NCBI GenBank assembly: GCA_903931355.1
Contig: CAIZCB010000503.1
Coordinates: 1 to 6,545 of the forward strand
From: an uncultured Pseudomonadota bacterium
GTDB lineage: Bacteria; Pseudomonadota; Gammaproteobacteria; Methylococcales; Methylomonadaceae
Direction of reading: 5' to 3'
DNA length: 6,545 nt
The notes beneath the pieces are model-generated. The model was not told where the DNA came from. It made no database searches and saw only the letters and a list, made by a program, of their open reading frames with translations. Numbering within the stretch: the first letter of the stretch is position 1; each line of letters starts with the position of its first letter. Position numbers and translations under genes: made by a program. Shown here piece after piece: positions 1-6,500 of the stretch.

Positions 1-675
1 AAACAATTAGATAAAATTAAAGCCCGTCAGGATAAAGTCCAGACTCAGTTAGATGAGTTATTTAGGGTTCAAGAGCAAAAATATAATGAGCAACAAACCG
101 CGCAACAAAAATACAGCGAGGCTTTGGCAGAAGCTGATTTAAAGGTTTTTGAAGTTCAGCGCCAACAAGAATTAAAAGTATTTTTCTATCGTTTATTACT
201 GGCATTGCCTTTATTAGCCTTAGCGCTGTGGCTATTTAACAAAAAACGCAAAACTAAAGATTGGCCATTTGTTTGGGGATTTTTAATTTTTGCCGCTTAT
301 ACCTTTTTCGTTGAATTAGTGCCGTATTTACCGAGTTACGGCGGTTATATTCGTTATGTTGTCGGATTAATTGTCACTATATTTGTTGGTCGTAAAGCGA
401 TATTGGCTTTGAATAACTACCTTGAAAAACAAAAACAAGCCGAACAATTACCGGAACAACAACGTCGAGAAAAACTCAGCTATGACATGGCTTTAAGTCA
501 TTTAGCTAAAAATGTCTGCCCAGGCTGTGAGCGTGGTGTGGATTTAAAAAATCCCGACAACGATTTTTGTCCGCATTGTGGGATTGGCTTGTTTGATTAT
601 TGTGGTGGATGTCAGTCGCGGAAGAATGCGTTTTCTAGGTTTTGTCATCGGTGTGGGTTGGGGGCGGGTGGATAA
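1..675 (+). CDS. Membrane protein with coiled coil and double zinc ribbon (5' truncated by window)
   Basis: The frame is open from the first base to the TAA at 673-675, giving 224 visible residues; the true start lies left of the window. Visible residues 1-60 are rich in Gln, Glu and Lys with heptad-like spacing and look like a coiled coil. Hydrophobic segments follow at about 61-79, 88-107 and 113-135, the first ending in a basic KKRKTK stretch. A second charged helix (about 140-165) leads to four CxxC pairs: C173/C176, C190/C193, C201/C204 and C215/C218. Their spacing fits two consecutive zinc ribbons (double zinc ribbon). The protein is probably an inner-membrane protein with the zinc ribbons on the cytoplasmic side (inference). 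I do not recognise a characterised family and assign no function. A TTG at 124 could be read as a start, but coding character continues upstream of it and it has no clear RBS. The gene converges on the lipoprotein gene at 783-1499. Confidence 0.8.
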   Translation, partial: KQLDKIKARQDKVQTQLDELFRVQEQKYNEQQTAQQKYSEALAEADLKVFEVQRQQELKVFFYRLLLALPLLALALWLFNKKRKTKDWPFVWGFLIFAAYTFFVELVPYLPSYGGYIRYVVGLIVTIFVGRKAILALNNYLEKQKQAEQLPEQQRREKLSYDMALSHLAKNVCPGCERGVDLKNPDNDFCPHCGIGLFDYCGGCQSRKNAFSRFCHRCGLGAGG

Positions 676-686
676 CTCTAAAATGA

Positions 687-706
687 CCCAAAATTAATTT
701 TCTGGG
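687..706. other. AT-rich palindrome in the convergent gap
   Basis: Just after the stop of the zinc-ribbon gene, the perfect 12-base palindrome AAAATTAATTTT (690-701) is bracketed by CCC (687-689) and GGG (704-706), with two unpaired bases on the right. It could form a weak hairpin at the end of the rightward transcript. No T-run follows on either strand, so it is at best a poor terminator. Confidence 0.25.
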
Positions 707-730
707 GTTCACTATTAAACTGTTAGTTCC

Positions 731-774
731 GTAGGTTGGGTTCGCTCGATAGAGCGGAACCCAACCCAACCTAC
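731..774. repeat. REP-like imperfect palindrome, GTAGGTTGGGTT family
   Basis: The left arm 731-747 (GTAGGTTGGGTTCGCTC) pairs with the right side 752-774 around a GATA tetraloop (748-751). CGCTC pairs with 752-756, GGGTT with 758-762 (one bulged G at 757), and GTAGGTT with 768-774. A 5-base AACCC duplication (763-767) interrupts the right arm. Bases 731-763 match 1590-1622 at 31 of 33 positions. The repeat sits between two convergent genes, where such hairpins often protect mRNA 3' ends or block read-through (known for REP elements generally; inferred here). No T-tract follows on either strand, so a classical intrinsic terminator is not supported. Confidence 0.8.
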
Positions 775-782
775 CCAGTTGT

Positions 783-1499
783 CTAATTAATAAGCAAAGG
801 TTTTGAGGTTTTACGCATTTGTTCTTGAGCCATTTCGTAAAGTTTTTGCCCGACTTTATTTAAAGCATCAACTCTCGCTTCATTTTGACCTGTATCTTTC
901 TCCGCATACATTAGTGGTCGTATTGTTTTATATTCGCCATTTTCTTCTGTCACAGCATATAAATAACCATTATTTATGTCGAATAGTGCGGCTTCATAGA
1001 CAGAATATGAATCTCGGTGGTGGCCAGGTATAAAATACATGCCGACGATAGAGATATTTAAAAAACTCAAAGGATTAGCATAAGAATCAGTAACTGTACT
1101 GTCATTTATGAAAAGAATAGCGTCGGCTCCCATTTTAGCGCCGGCGATACGTGATGCATTTAAAAAGCAATCATGGTCACTTTTATAACCGCATGTAGGG
1201 AGCATGGATTGCGGAATAATATCTAAGCTTTTCACAAATCCTAATGCTTTTAATTTATTACCCCACGTATTTATCACTTCTCTTTCGTCTTTACTCAAAG
1301 CCATTGCGCGGTTAGACATCACCACGATTTTCATCGGAATTTCTGCTTGAGGGCGCAATTTTCTAATTTCTTCTATTGTGGTAGCGGTGGCAAATTGGGT
1401 TTTGGGGATTTCTCCAGTATTTAGAGATAATTGCTTGCTCATGTCGGTTGCGGAGCAAGCGGTTAATAGTATCGGTAAAAGTAGTGGCAAAAGTCTCAT
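783..1499 (-). CDS. Predicted lipoprotein of unknown function
   Basis: The 238-residue product starts with a short basic-hydrophobic signal peptide ending in a lipobox (L12-T-A-C15). C15 is therefore the predicted lipidated residue. Ser at +2 rather than Asp favours sorting to the outer membrane. The ATG at 1497-1499 is well supported by a GGAG Shine-Dalgarno (1505-1508) five bases upstream. The mature part looks like one alpha/beta domain: IPMKIVVMSNRA (about 54-65) and GADAILFIND (about 124-133) read as beta strands, then a second hydrophobic stretch FLNISIVGMYFIPG (147-159) and AALFDINNGYLYAV (170-183). Cys103 and Cys111 could form a disulfide. The order of these strands loosely recalls the 'rhombotarget lipoprotein' group, but the C-terminal Gly-Gly sorting tail of that group is absent, so I do not assign the family. 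The gene stands alone, convergent with the zinc-ribbon gene and bracketed by related palindromic repeats. Confidence 0.85.
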   Translation of the reverse strand: MRLLPLLLPILLTACSATDMSKQLSLNTGEIPKTQFATATTIEEIRKLRPQAEIPMKIVVMSNRAMALSKDEREVINTWGNKLKALGFVKSLDIIPQSMLPTCGYKSDHDCFLNASRIAGAKMGADAILFINDSTVTDSYANPLSFLNISIVGMYFIPGHHRDSYSVYEAALFDINNGYLYAVTEENGEYKTIRPLMYAEKDTGQNEARVDALNKVGQKLYEMAQEQMRKTSKPLLIN

Positions 1500-1504
1500 G
1501 AATT

Positions 1505-1508
1505 CTCC
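1505..1508 (-). promoter_or_regulatory. Ribosome binding site of the lipoprotein gene
   Basis: The minus strand reads GGAGAATTC then ATG, so GGAG lies five bases before the start. This fixes the start codon at 1497-1499, which is also the one that yields a proper signal peptide. Confidence 0.7.
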
Positions 1509-1556
1509 AAATATTATGGTTTGGTTAGTTGCAGATTAATCAGGCGGGGGCGCGCA

Positions 1557-1584
1557 ATTATATATTGGTTTTCTATGTTTTCGA
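1557..1584 (-). promoter_or_regulatory. Candidate sigma70 promoter of the lipoprotein gene with GC-rich discriminator
   Basis: On the minus strand a perfect TATAAT -10 box (1557-1562) is preceded, after a 16-base spacer, by a weak -35 TCGAAA (1579-1584; 4 of 6 consensus bases). The bases directly after the -10 box are TGCGCGCCCCCGCC, a very GC-rich discriminator resembling that of rRNA promoters. The predicted mRNA would have a leader of about 50 bases. A second possible -10, CATAAT (1513-1518), is closer to the gene but has no recognisable -35. Confidence 0.4.
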
Positions 1585-1592
1585 GTCTCGTA

Positions 1593-1628
1593 GATTGGGT
1601 TCGCTCGATAGAGCGTAACCCAACAATC
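1593..1628. repeat. Left hairpin of the 161-bp element
   Basis: CGCTC (1602-1606) pairs with GAGCG (1611-1615) around the loop GATA. GGGTT (1597-1601) pairs with AACCC (1617-1621) past a bulged T at 1616. GATT (1593-1596) pairs with AATC (1625-1628) after a 3-base AAC insertion. The core is the same as in the hairpin at 731-774, with independent changes in the right arm. Confidence 0.7.
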
Positions 1629-1717
1629 GAAGACCAAGGTTGGGGGATGTCAAACACCTACCCAGAACTACAAAACTTTGGCCTTAAAAACAGGGCTTGG
1701 GCAGAAATAAAGGTTTT

Positions 1718-1746
1718 GTTGGGTTGCGAACAGCATGCAACCCAAC
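1718..1746. repeat. Perfect 10-bp stem-loop at the right end of the element
   Basis: GTTGGGTTGC (1718-1727) and GCAACCCAAC (1737-1746) are exact inverted copies around a 9-base loop (1728-1736). The stem shares the TTGGGTT core of the other repeats but has a different loop and no CGCTC segment, so it is a second type of palindrome paired with the left hairpin. Confidence 0.75.
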
Positions 1747-1769
1747 CTACTTAGAAGTGAAATTTATAT

Positions 1770-1796
1770 AATGGTATGTTTAGATTTTATGCCATT
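1770..1796 (-). terminator. Weak candidate terminator downstream of hicB
   Basis: AATGGTAT (1770-1777) and ATGCCATT (1789-1796) form an 8-bp stem (one pair is G-T) with an 11-base loop. Read leftward it is followed by TATATAAATTT, which is A/T-rich but not a clean U-run. It lies about 43 bases past the hicB stop. The stem is AT-rich, so termination would be inefficient. Confidence 0.25.
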
Positions 1797-1839
1797 ATTG
1801 TTGCAATTATAATTTCGATAAATATCAAGTTTTTATTCT

Positions 1840-2235
1840 TTATCCCATCGCATCTCTAGCCGCCTGTGTCAAAAAGCCAGAGCGAGTCATGCCGTGGGAT
1901 TTGGCGTAGTCATCTATCCAGCGTAATAACAATTTGGGCACGGTGATATTGATTTTTTCTGCGGGGCCAAAATACTTCTCAATCGGCACATCAACCACAG
2001 ACCAAACCCAGCCAGCATACTCAGGATTGGCCTGGTGTTCTGCTAATGTTTTGCCTAAGGGAATCTTGCCGCCGTCTTCGATGACAGTCTCACACCAAAG
2101 CTCAATCGCCTCCAGCGCATTTTCAAATGCTTGATCCAAATTATCTCCAGCAGAAAAACAGCCTGGTAAATCGGGTACGACAACACCAAAGGCGTGATCG
2201 GCGTCACCCGGTTCTATTGCAATAAAAAACTTCAT
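1840..2235 (-). CDS. hicB: HicB-family antitoxin with C-terminal ribbon-helix-helix-like domain
   Basis: This 131-residue protein has the HicB layout. Residues 1-80 form the partial RNase H-like fold, with a start like MKFFIAIEP, the conserved VPDLPGCFSAGD stretch (20-31) and an amphipathic helix with A-x-E-A-IELW (about 36-47). The C-terminal part, KINITVPKLLLRWIDDYAKSHGMTRSGFLTQAARDAM (about 94-130), has the strand-helix-helix pattern of a ribbon-helix-helix DNA-binding domain. The family role is to bind and neutralise HicA and to repress the operon. The ATG (2233-2235) overlaps the hicA TGA by four bases (ATGA). An AGGA site (2241-2244) lies five bases upstream, inside hicA, so translation is probably coupled. 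The order toxin-then-antitoxin is usual for hicAB. Confidence 0.92.
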   Translation of the reverse strand: MKFFIAIEPGDADHAFGVVVPDLPGCFSAGDNLDQAFENALEAIELWCETVIEDGGKIPLGKTLAEHQANPEYAGWVWSVVDVPIEKYFGPAEKINITVPKLLLRWIDDYAKSHGMTRSGFLTQAARDAMG

Positions 2236-2414
2236 TTTAATCCTGCCTGTTTTAACAATTTGTTGACTAAGCCAATCCCTAAATCACTTTTGGGATGAGG
2301 GACGCTTAGGTGTCCTGATTTAGTTTGGTGGACATAAATATGATGACTGCCTTTTGAGCCACGTAGTTTCCAGCCATCGTTTTCAAGTTGTTTGATTAAT
2401 TGTTTACTGTTCAC
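2232..2414 (-). CDS. hicA: HicA-family mRNA interferase toxin
   Basis: This 60-residue protein is of normal length for HicA. It has the double-stranded-RNA-binding-like fold signature: an N-terminal helix MNSKQLIKQLENDGWKL, then RGSKGSHHIYVH, where His24 of the G-S-H-H motif is the expected catalytic residue, then the strand LSVPHPKSDLGIGLVNKLLKQAGL. The family cleaves mRNA and blocks translation until bound by HicB. The start is GTG (2412-2414); initiation here reproduces the usual MNSKxLIKxLExDGW beginning of the family. No Shine-Dalgarno is visible upstream, and the -10 box ends only seven bases before the start codon, suggesting a leaderless or nearly leaderless mRNA. All key residues are present and there is no frameshift, so the toxin looks functional. 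Confidence 0.92.
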   Translation of the reverse strand: MNSKQLIKQLENDGWKLRGSKGSHHIYVHQTKSGHLSVPHPKSDLGIGLVNKLLKQAGLK

Positions 2415-2432
2415 GGTAGTTATTATACCTAC
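2415..2432. promoter_or_regulatory. Candidate HicB operator overlapping the -10 box
   Basis: Two nested short inverted repeats surround the -10 box: GGTA (2415-2418) with TACC (2426-2429), and GTAG (2416-2419) with CTAC (2429-2432). HicB antitoxins with DNA-binding C-termini repress their own promoters by binding inverted repeats in this position (family knowledge). The arms are only four bases, so chance is possible. Confidence 0.3.
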
Positions 2433-2449
2433 TAAATTTAAGGTGGCAA
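2422..2449 (-). promoter_or_regulatory. Sigma70-type promoter of hicAB
   Basis: On the minus strand, -35 TTGCCA (2444-2449; 5 of 6 consensus) and -10 TATAAT (2422-2427; perfect) are separated by 16 bases. The expected transcription start, about seven bases on, falls at 2414-2416, at or next to the hicA GTG. This is the strongest promoter I can see in the window. Confidence 0.6.
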
Positions 2450-2510
2450 TTTTCAGTATGCTTCGGCTTTGCTCAGCGAATGGGTGTCAAACCTGACCAC
2501 TGACGCAAAC
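2450..2510. other. Gap between the DHOD-like gene and the hicA promoter
   Basis: The 96 bases between the two genes hold the hicAB promoter on the hicA side. I found no convincing intrinsic terminator for the nifJ operon in the remainder. TTCG and CGAA around 2461-2481 give only a 4-bp stem, with no T-run. Read-through from nifJ into hicAB on the same strand therefore remains possible. Confidence 0.4.
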
Positions 2511-3521
2511 TTACCGCCAAACTCCCGAATAACTATCCAAAACCTGCAAATAATTCGCTCGTTCATAATCGCTGGGGTTAATCGCGTGTTGGTGGCTGAC
2601 GCTGCCTTTTAGTTGTTGTAGCGATTGATATTCATGCTCGGTCAGCCAGTTTTGTAAATCCTGCAAAATCTGACTAATCCGACTCGGCCCCGCTTGCAGT
2701 AAGGCGCTACATAAATGCACCACATCCGCACCCGCCAGCAACGCTTTCAAAACTTCCGGCATTTGATGAAAACCGCCTGTCACCGCCAACGATAAATCAG
2801 TACGGCCAAACATTAACGCCGTCCAACGGATACGCAGCAAAGCTTCCGCTGAGGTCGATAATTCCAGTTTAGGCACGATTTGCAAGCTGTCTAAATCAAT
2901 ATCGGCTTGATAAAAACGATTAAACAAAACCACACCATCAGCACCGGCAAGTTGTAACTGTTTAGCGAAATGTAACGGCGAGCTGAATTGTGGCGAGAGT
3001 TTGACGGTGAGCGGGATGTTGATTTTGCTTTTGCTTTTCACCGCGCGAACGATGTCTAAATATTGCTGCTCAACGCTCAGGCTGTCTTGTGCCGGATTAG
3101 CGGGTAAATGGTAGATGTTTAATTCCAAAGCATCCGCGCCGGCTTGTTGCAACGCCAAGCTGTAATCTGTCCAACCACCTAAAGTATTGCCATTTAAACT
3201 GGCAATTACTGGAATCGATAGACCGTGTTTCAGGCTATACAGATTGTCCAAATAGCGTTCATGGTAGGTTTTGATGCTATCTGGCAAGGGCAGAAAACTG
3301 TCGGCTTCGGCATTGCCAATTTCTTGTTGATAGAAAAATCGTTGCATGTGCTGTTGTTCGGCTTCGATTTTTTCTTCAAATAAAGAATACATCACCAACG
3401 CTGCCGCCCCTGCATCTTCCAATTGTTTTGCGGTGGCTAAATCTTTGCTTAAAGGCGAGGCCGATGGCACTAGCGGGTTAGCCAGTTTTAAACCTAAATA
3501 CTCGGTGCTTAAATCAATCAT
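2511..3521 (-). CDS. Dihydroorotate dehydrogenase-like FMN-barrel protein, coupled to nifJ
   Basis: This 336-residue TIM-barrel protein resembles class 1 dihydroorotate dehydrogenases. It has the opening IDLSTEYLGLKLANPLVPSASP (2-23), a VKLSP strand with Lys174, LFNRFY (199-204), AVTGGFHQMPEVLKALLAGAD (246-266) and HLCSALLQAGP (269-279), which form the usual FMN and phosphate site. The segment that carries the catalytic base in true enzymes (ELNxSCPN or NxSSPN) reads ELNIYHLP (133-140), with His138 where the Cys would be. Dihydroorotate oxidation is therefore doubtful. It matches a group often annotated 'dihydroorotate dehydrogenase-like' and often found beside nifJ; a C-terminal HEYQSLQQLKGS...YERANYLQVL segment is typical of that group (from memory). 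The start chosen is ATG (3519-3521), with GGAGAG (3527-3532) five bases upstream; the longer TTG start at 3539 lacks this. It overlaps the nifJ stop by eight bases. Its role is probably electron transfer or an oxidoreductase step linked to NifJ (inference). Confidence 0.88.
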   Translation of the reverse strand: MIDLSTEYLGLKLANPLVPSASPLSKDLATAKQLEDAGAAALVMYSLFEEKIEAEQQHMQRFFYQQEIGNAEADSFLPLPDSIKTYHERYLDNLYSLKHGLSIPVIASLNGNTLGGWTDYSLALQQAGADALELNIYHLPANPAQDSLSVEQQYLDIVRAVKSKSKINIPLTVKLSPQFSSPLHFAKQLQLAGADGVVLFNRFYQADIDLDSLQIVPKLELSTSAEALLRIRWTALMFGRTDLSLAVTGGFHQMPEVLKALLAGADVVHLCSALLQAGPSRISQILQDLQNWLTEHEYQSLQQLKGSVSHQHAINPSDYERANYLQVLDSYSGVWR

Positions 3522-6500
3522 GTTGGCTCTCCGGTGCAACCTGGGTCATCAATTGCGCTTTGATAGCGGAAACGCTGTGCGACTGGCTCCAATCCAGTTC
3601 TGATAGTTGTTTGTAATAGCGATAACGGTTTTGAACATCTTGCTGGGCTTGTTGCAAAAAGGCTTCGGCGTGGTCGGGGTGGGTTTGCCAGAGCATACTA
3701 AAACGGGTTTCAGTCATCACAAAATCGCGATAAGGGATGGATGGCTCGGCACAATCGAGGTGCATCGGATTTTTGCCTTGGGCGATTTTGTTGGGATCGA
3801 AACGGAATAACGGCCAATGACCGCTTTTAACCGCCAGATTTTGTTGGCGGTGATTGTTGGATAAATCGATGCCATGAGCGATACAAGGCGCATAGGCAAT
3901 AATGATTGACGGGCCATCGTGGGCTTCGGCTTCTAAAAAGGCGCTGAGGGTTTGGGTGTCTTTGCCTGCGTAAGCCACATGCGCGACGTAGACATTGCCG
4001 TAATCCATCGCCAATAAAGCCAAGTCTTTTTTCGCCGTAGCTTTACCGCCAGCAGCAAATTTAGCCACCGCGCCGAGTGGCGTCGATTTTGAGGTTTGAC
4101 CGCCAGTGTTTGAATAGACTTCGGTATCCAGCACCAAAATATTGACGTTACGGCCACTGGCTAACACATGATCCAAGCCACCGTAGCCGATGTCATACGC
4201 CCAACCATCGCCGCCGATCATCCCGACGCTTTTTTTGCATAAATAATCAGCTAACGGTAACAAGCTTTGCGCGATGGGATGCGAGGATTGCGCTAGTTGT
4301 TGTTTTAGGCTGACCAGCCGTTGCCGTTGTTCATAAATGCCTGCTTCGTCGGACTGGTCAGCGTAGAGCAGGGCATCGACTAATTCATCGCCCAAGGCTG
4401 GCCGTAATTGGGTCAGTAATTCGGCGGCATGTTGGGCTTGTTTGTCGATAGCCACCCGCATTCCTAAACCAAATTCAGCGTTGTCTTCAAATAATGAATT
4501 ACTCCATGCGGGGCCTCGGCCTTCGGGATTTTTTGCCCACGGCGTAGTCGGTAAATTGCCGCCATAAATTGAAGAACAACCGGTGGCATTGGCGACGATC
4601 ATCCGGTCACCGAATAATTGCGAAGCCAGTTTGATGTAAGGGGTTTCGCCGCAGCCAACGCAAGCACCGGAAAACTCGAACAACGGTTGAAGCACCATCG
4701 AACCTTTAATAGTGTTGGTTTTCAATAGGCGTCGGTCGTATTCAGGCAAGCTGAGGAAATAATCCCAATTTTGGCTTTCTTGAGCGCGTAACGCTGCTTG
4801 TGGCGCCATGTTCAAGGCTTTGCGGCTGGCGTTGGATTTGTCACGAATCGGGCAAATATCGACGCATAAACTACAGCCGGTGCAATCTTCGGGGGCGACT
4901 TGGTAGCTGATTGACAAACCTTCTGGAAAGTCTTTGCCCAGCATGTTCGCGTGTTTAAAGCTGTCTGGCGCATTGCTTAAAGTGTCGCTCGCATAGATTT
5001 TGCTGCGAATTACCGCATGAGGACAAACCATCACGCATTTGCCGCATTGGGTACATAAATCAGTTTCCCAGACCGGAATTTCTAAAGCCAGATTGCGTTT
5101 TTCATAGGCAGCAGTGCCGGTGGGAAAGCTGCCGTCATTGGGCATCGCGCTGACCGGTAATAAATCCCCGCGTCCGGCAATGATTTCGGCGGTGACGTTT
5201 TTGATAAAGCTGGGCGCATTAACAAAAATTTCGCTACGGCTGTCGGTCTTGCTAATGGCTGAATCGACAGTGAGCGGCAGATTAACCTGATGCAGCGCGG
5301 CTAAGGTTTCATCGATGGCTTTGAAATTCAGCTCAACAATTCGCTGGCCTTTTTTACTGTAAGTTTTTTCGACTGCGTGTTTGATGGCGTCTATCGCTTG
5401 CTGTTGCGGCAACACTCCAGAAATCGCAAAAAAGCAGGTTTGCATAATGGTGTTGATGCGTTTGCCCATGCCGGTATTGGCGGCCACCGCGTAAGCATCA
5501 ATCACAAAAAAGCGGATCTGTTTAGCGATGATTTGCTGCTGGGCGCTGGCTGGCAAACTGTCCCAAACTTTATCAGCGGCTATCGGTGAATTTAGTAAAA
5601 ACACCGCGTTATCGGCAGCGTTGTCGAGCATGGGGTAACGCTCTAAAAACACCGGCTGATGACAGGCGACAAAATTAGCGTCGTTTTTGCCGATTAAATA
5701 ACTAGAACGAATCGGCTCGGCACCAAAGCGTAAATGCGAAACCGTGATCGCACCGGATTTTTTCGAGTCGTAAACAAAATAACCTTGCGCGTAGCTGTCG
5801 GTAGCTTCGCCGATAATTTTGATGCTGTTTTTATTGGCGCTCACCGTGCCATCACTACCCAAACCATAAAATAGGGCTTGGAAAGTGTGGGCTTGATTGG
5901 GAATCCGAAACGCTGCATCCCACGCCAAACTGCTGTGACCGACATCGTCGTGAATGCCTATCGTAAATTGATTTTTCGGCTGGGTTTGTTGCAGGTTTTC
6001 AAACACCGCTTTGACCATGCCGGGGGTAAATTCTTTTGATGACAAGCCGTAGCGACCGCCGACGATTTTCGGTAGCTGGGCGAGTTCGCCGTTGCTAAAC
6101 GCTTGCACCAAGGCGGTTAGCACATCTTTGTATAAAGGTTCGCCGTCTGCACCCGGTTCTTTGGTGCGGTCTAATACTGCGATGCTTTTGCAGCTGGCGG
6201 GGAGTGTGGCGACTAAAGCCTTGGCATCGAAAGGCCGGAACAAACGCACTTTTAACAAGCCCAGCGCTTGGCCTTGTTGATTAAGAAAGTCGATAGTTTC
6301 GGCAACGGTTTCCGCGCCAGAACCCATGATTACGATCACTTGCTCAGCTTGTGCCGAACCGCTGTATTGGTAAAGCTGATATTGGCGGCCAGTGAGGGCG
6401 GCAAAACGGTTCATGGCGTTTTGCATTAAGTTGGGCAAAGCTTGGTAATAAGGATTAACCGCTTCAACCTTATCCAGGATTTCGTAATCGTGAAACGCTT

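Larger units (their letters stand above)
1590..1750. mobile_element. MITE/BIME-like palindromic element, 161 bp, no coding capacity
   Basis: The element begins GTAGATTGGGTT (1590-1601) and ends AACCCAACCTAC (1739-1750), which are inverted copies matching at 11 of 12 positions. It contains two hairpins, at about 1593-1628 and 1718-1746, separated by about 90 bases of apparently unstructured sequence. Its first 33 bases nearly duplicate the solitary palindrome at 731. This layout fits a non-autonomous REP/BIME or MITE element moved by a transposase in trans, such as a REP-associated tyrosine transposase (inference). I see no transposase gene in the window and no clear target-site duplication. 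The reading frame through it on the plus strand (1521-1754) is made mostly of repeat sequence and is not called as a gene. Confidence 0.6.

Noticed and set aside
124..675. TTG at 124 as the start of the zinc-ribbon membrane protein
   Set aside because: The same frame is open to base 1 with matching coiled-coil composition, and there is no Shine-Dalgarno before 124.
803..1033. Plus-strand open frame of 76 residues
   Set aside because: It is antisense to the lipoprotein gene, which has a lipobox, an RBS and a proper start; the antisense product has no recognisable features.
731..1750. CRISPR-like array from the repeated GTAGGTTGGGTT units
   Set aside because: There are only two or three units with irregular spacing of different length, they form strong palindromes, and no cas gene is present; REP/MITE is the better reading.
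1521..1754. Open frame on the plus strand encoding 77 residues
   Set aside because: It runs through the palindromic element, is largely composed of repeat sequence, has no RBS, and lies opposite the lipoprotein promoter.
1934..2134. Plus-strand open frame of 66 residues
   Set aside because: It is entirely antisense to hicB, which is clearly a real gene by its family signature.
1641..2495. Shared short words such as TGTCAAAC at about 1648 and 2486, and CCTACCCAG at about 770 and 1657
   Set aside because: Matches of 8-9 bases with no extended similarity are expected by chance or from degraded repeats; no dispersed element can be supported.
3522..3539. Upstream TTG start for the DHOD-like protein
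   Set aside because: The ATG at 3519-3521 has a GGAGAG site at ideal spacing and begins at the usual family N-terminus; the extra six residues would encode the RBS itself.
3346..6280. Several short open frames on both strands within nifJ and the start of the DHOD-like gene
   Set aside because: They lie inside strongly conserved coding sequence in other frames and show no domain or RBS.
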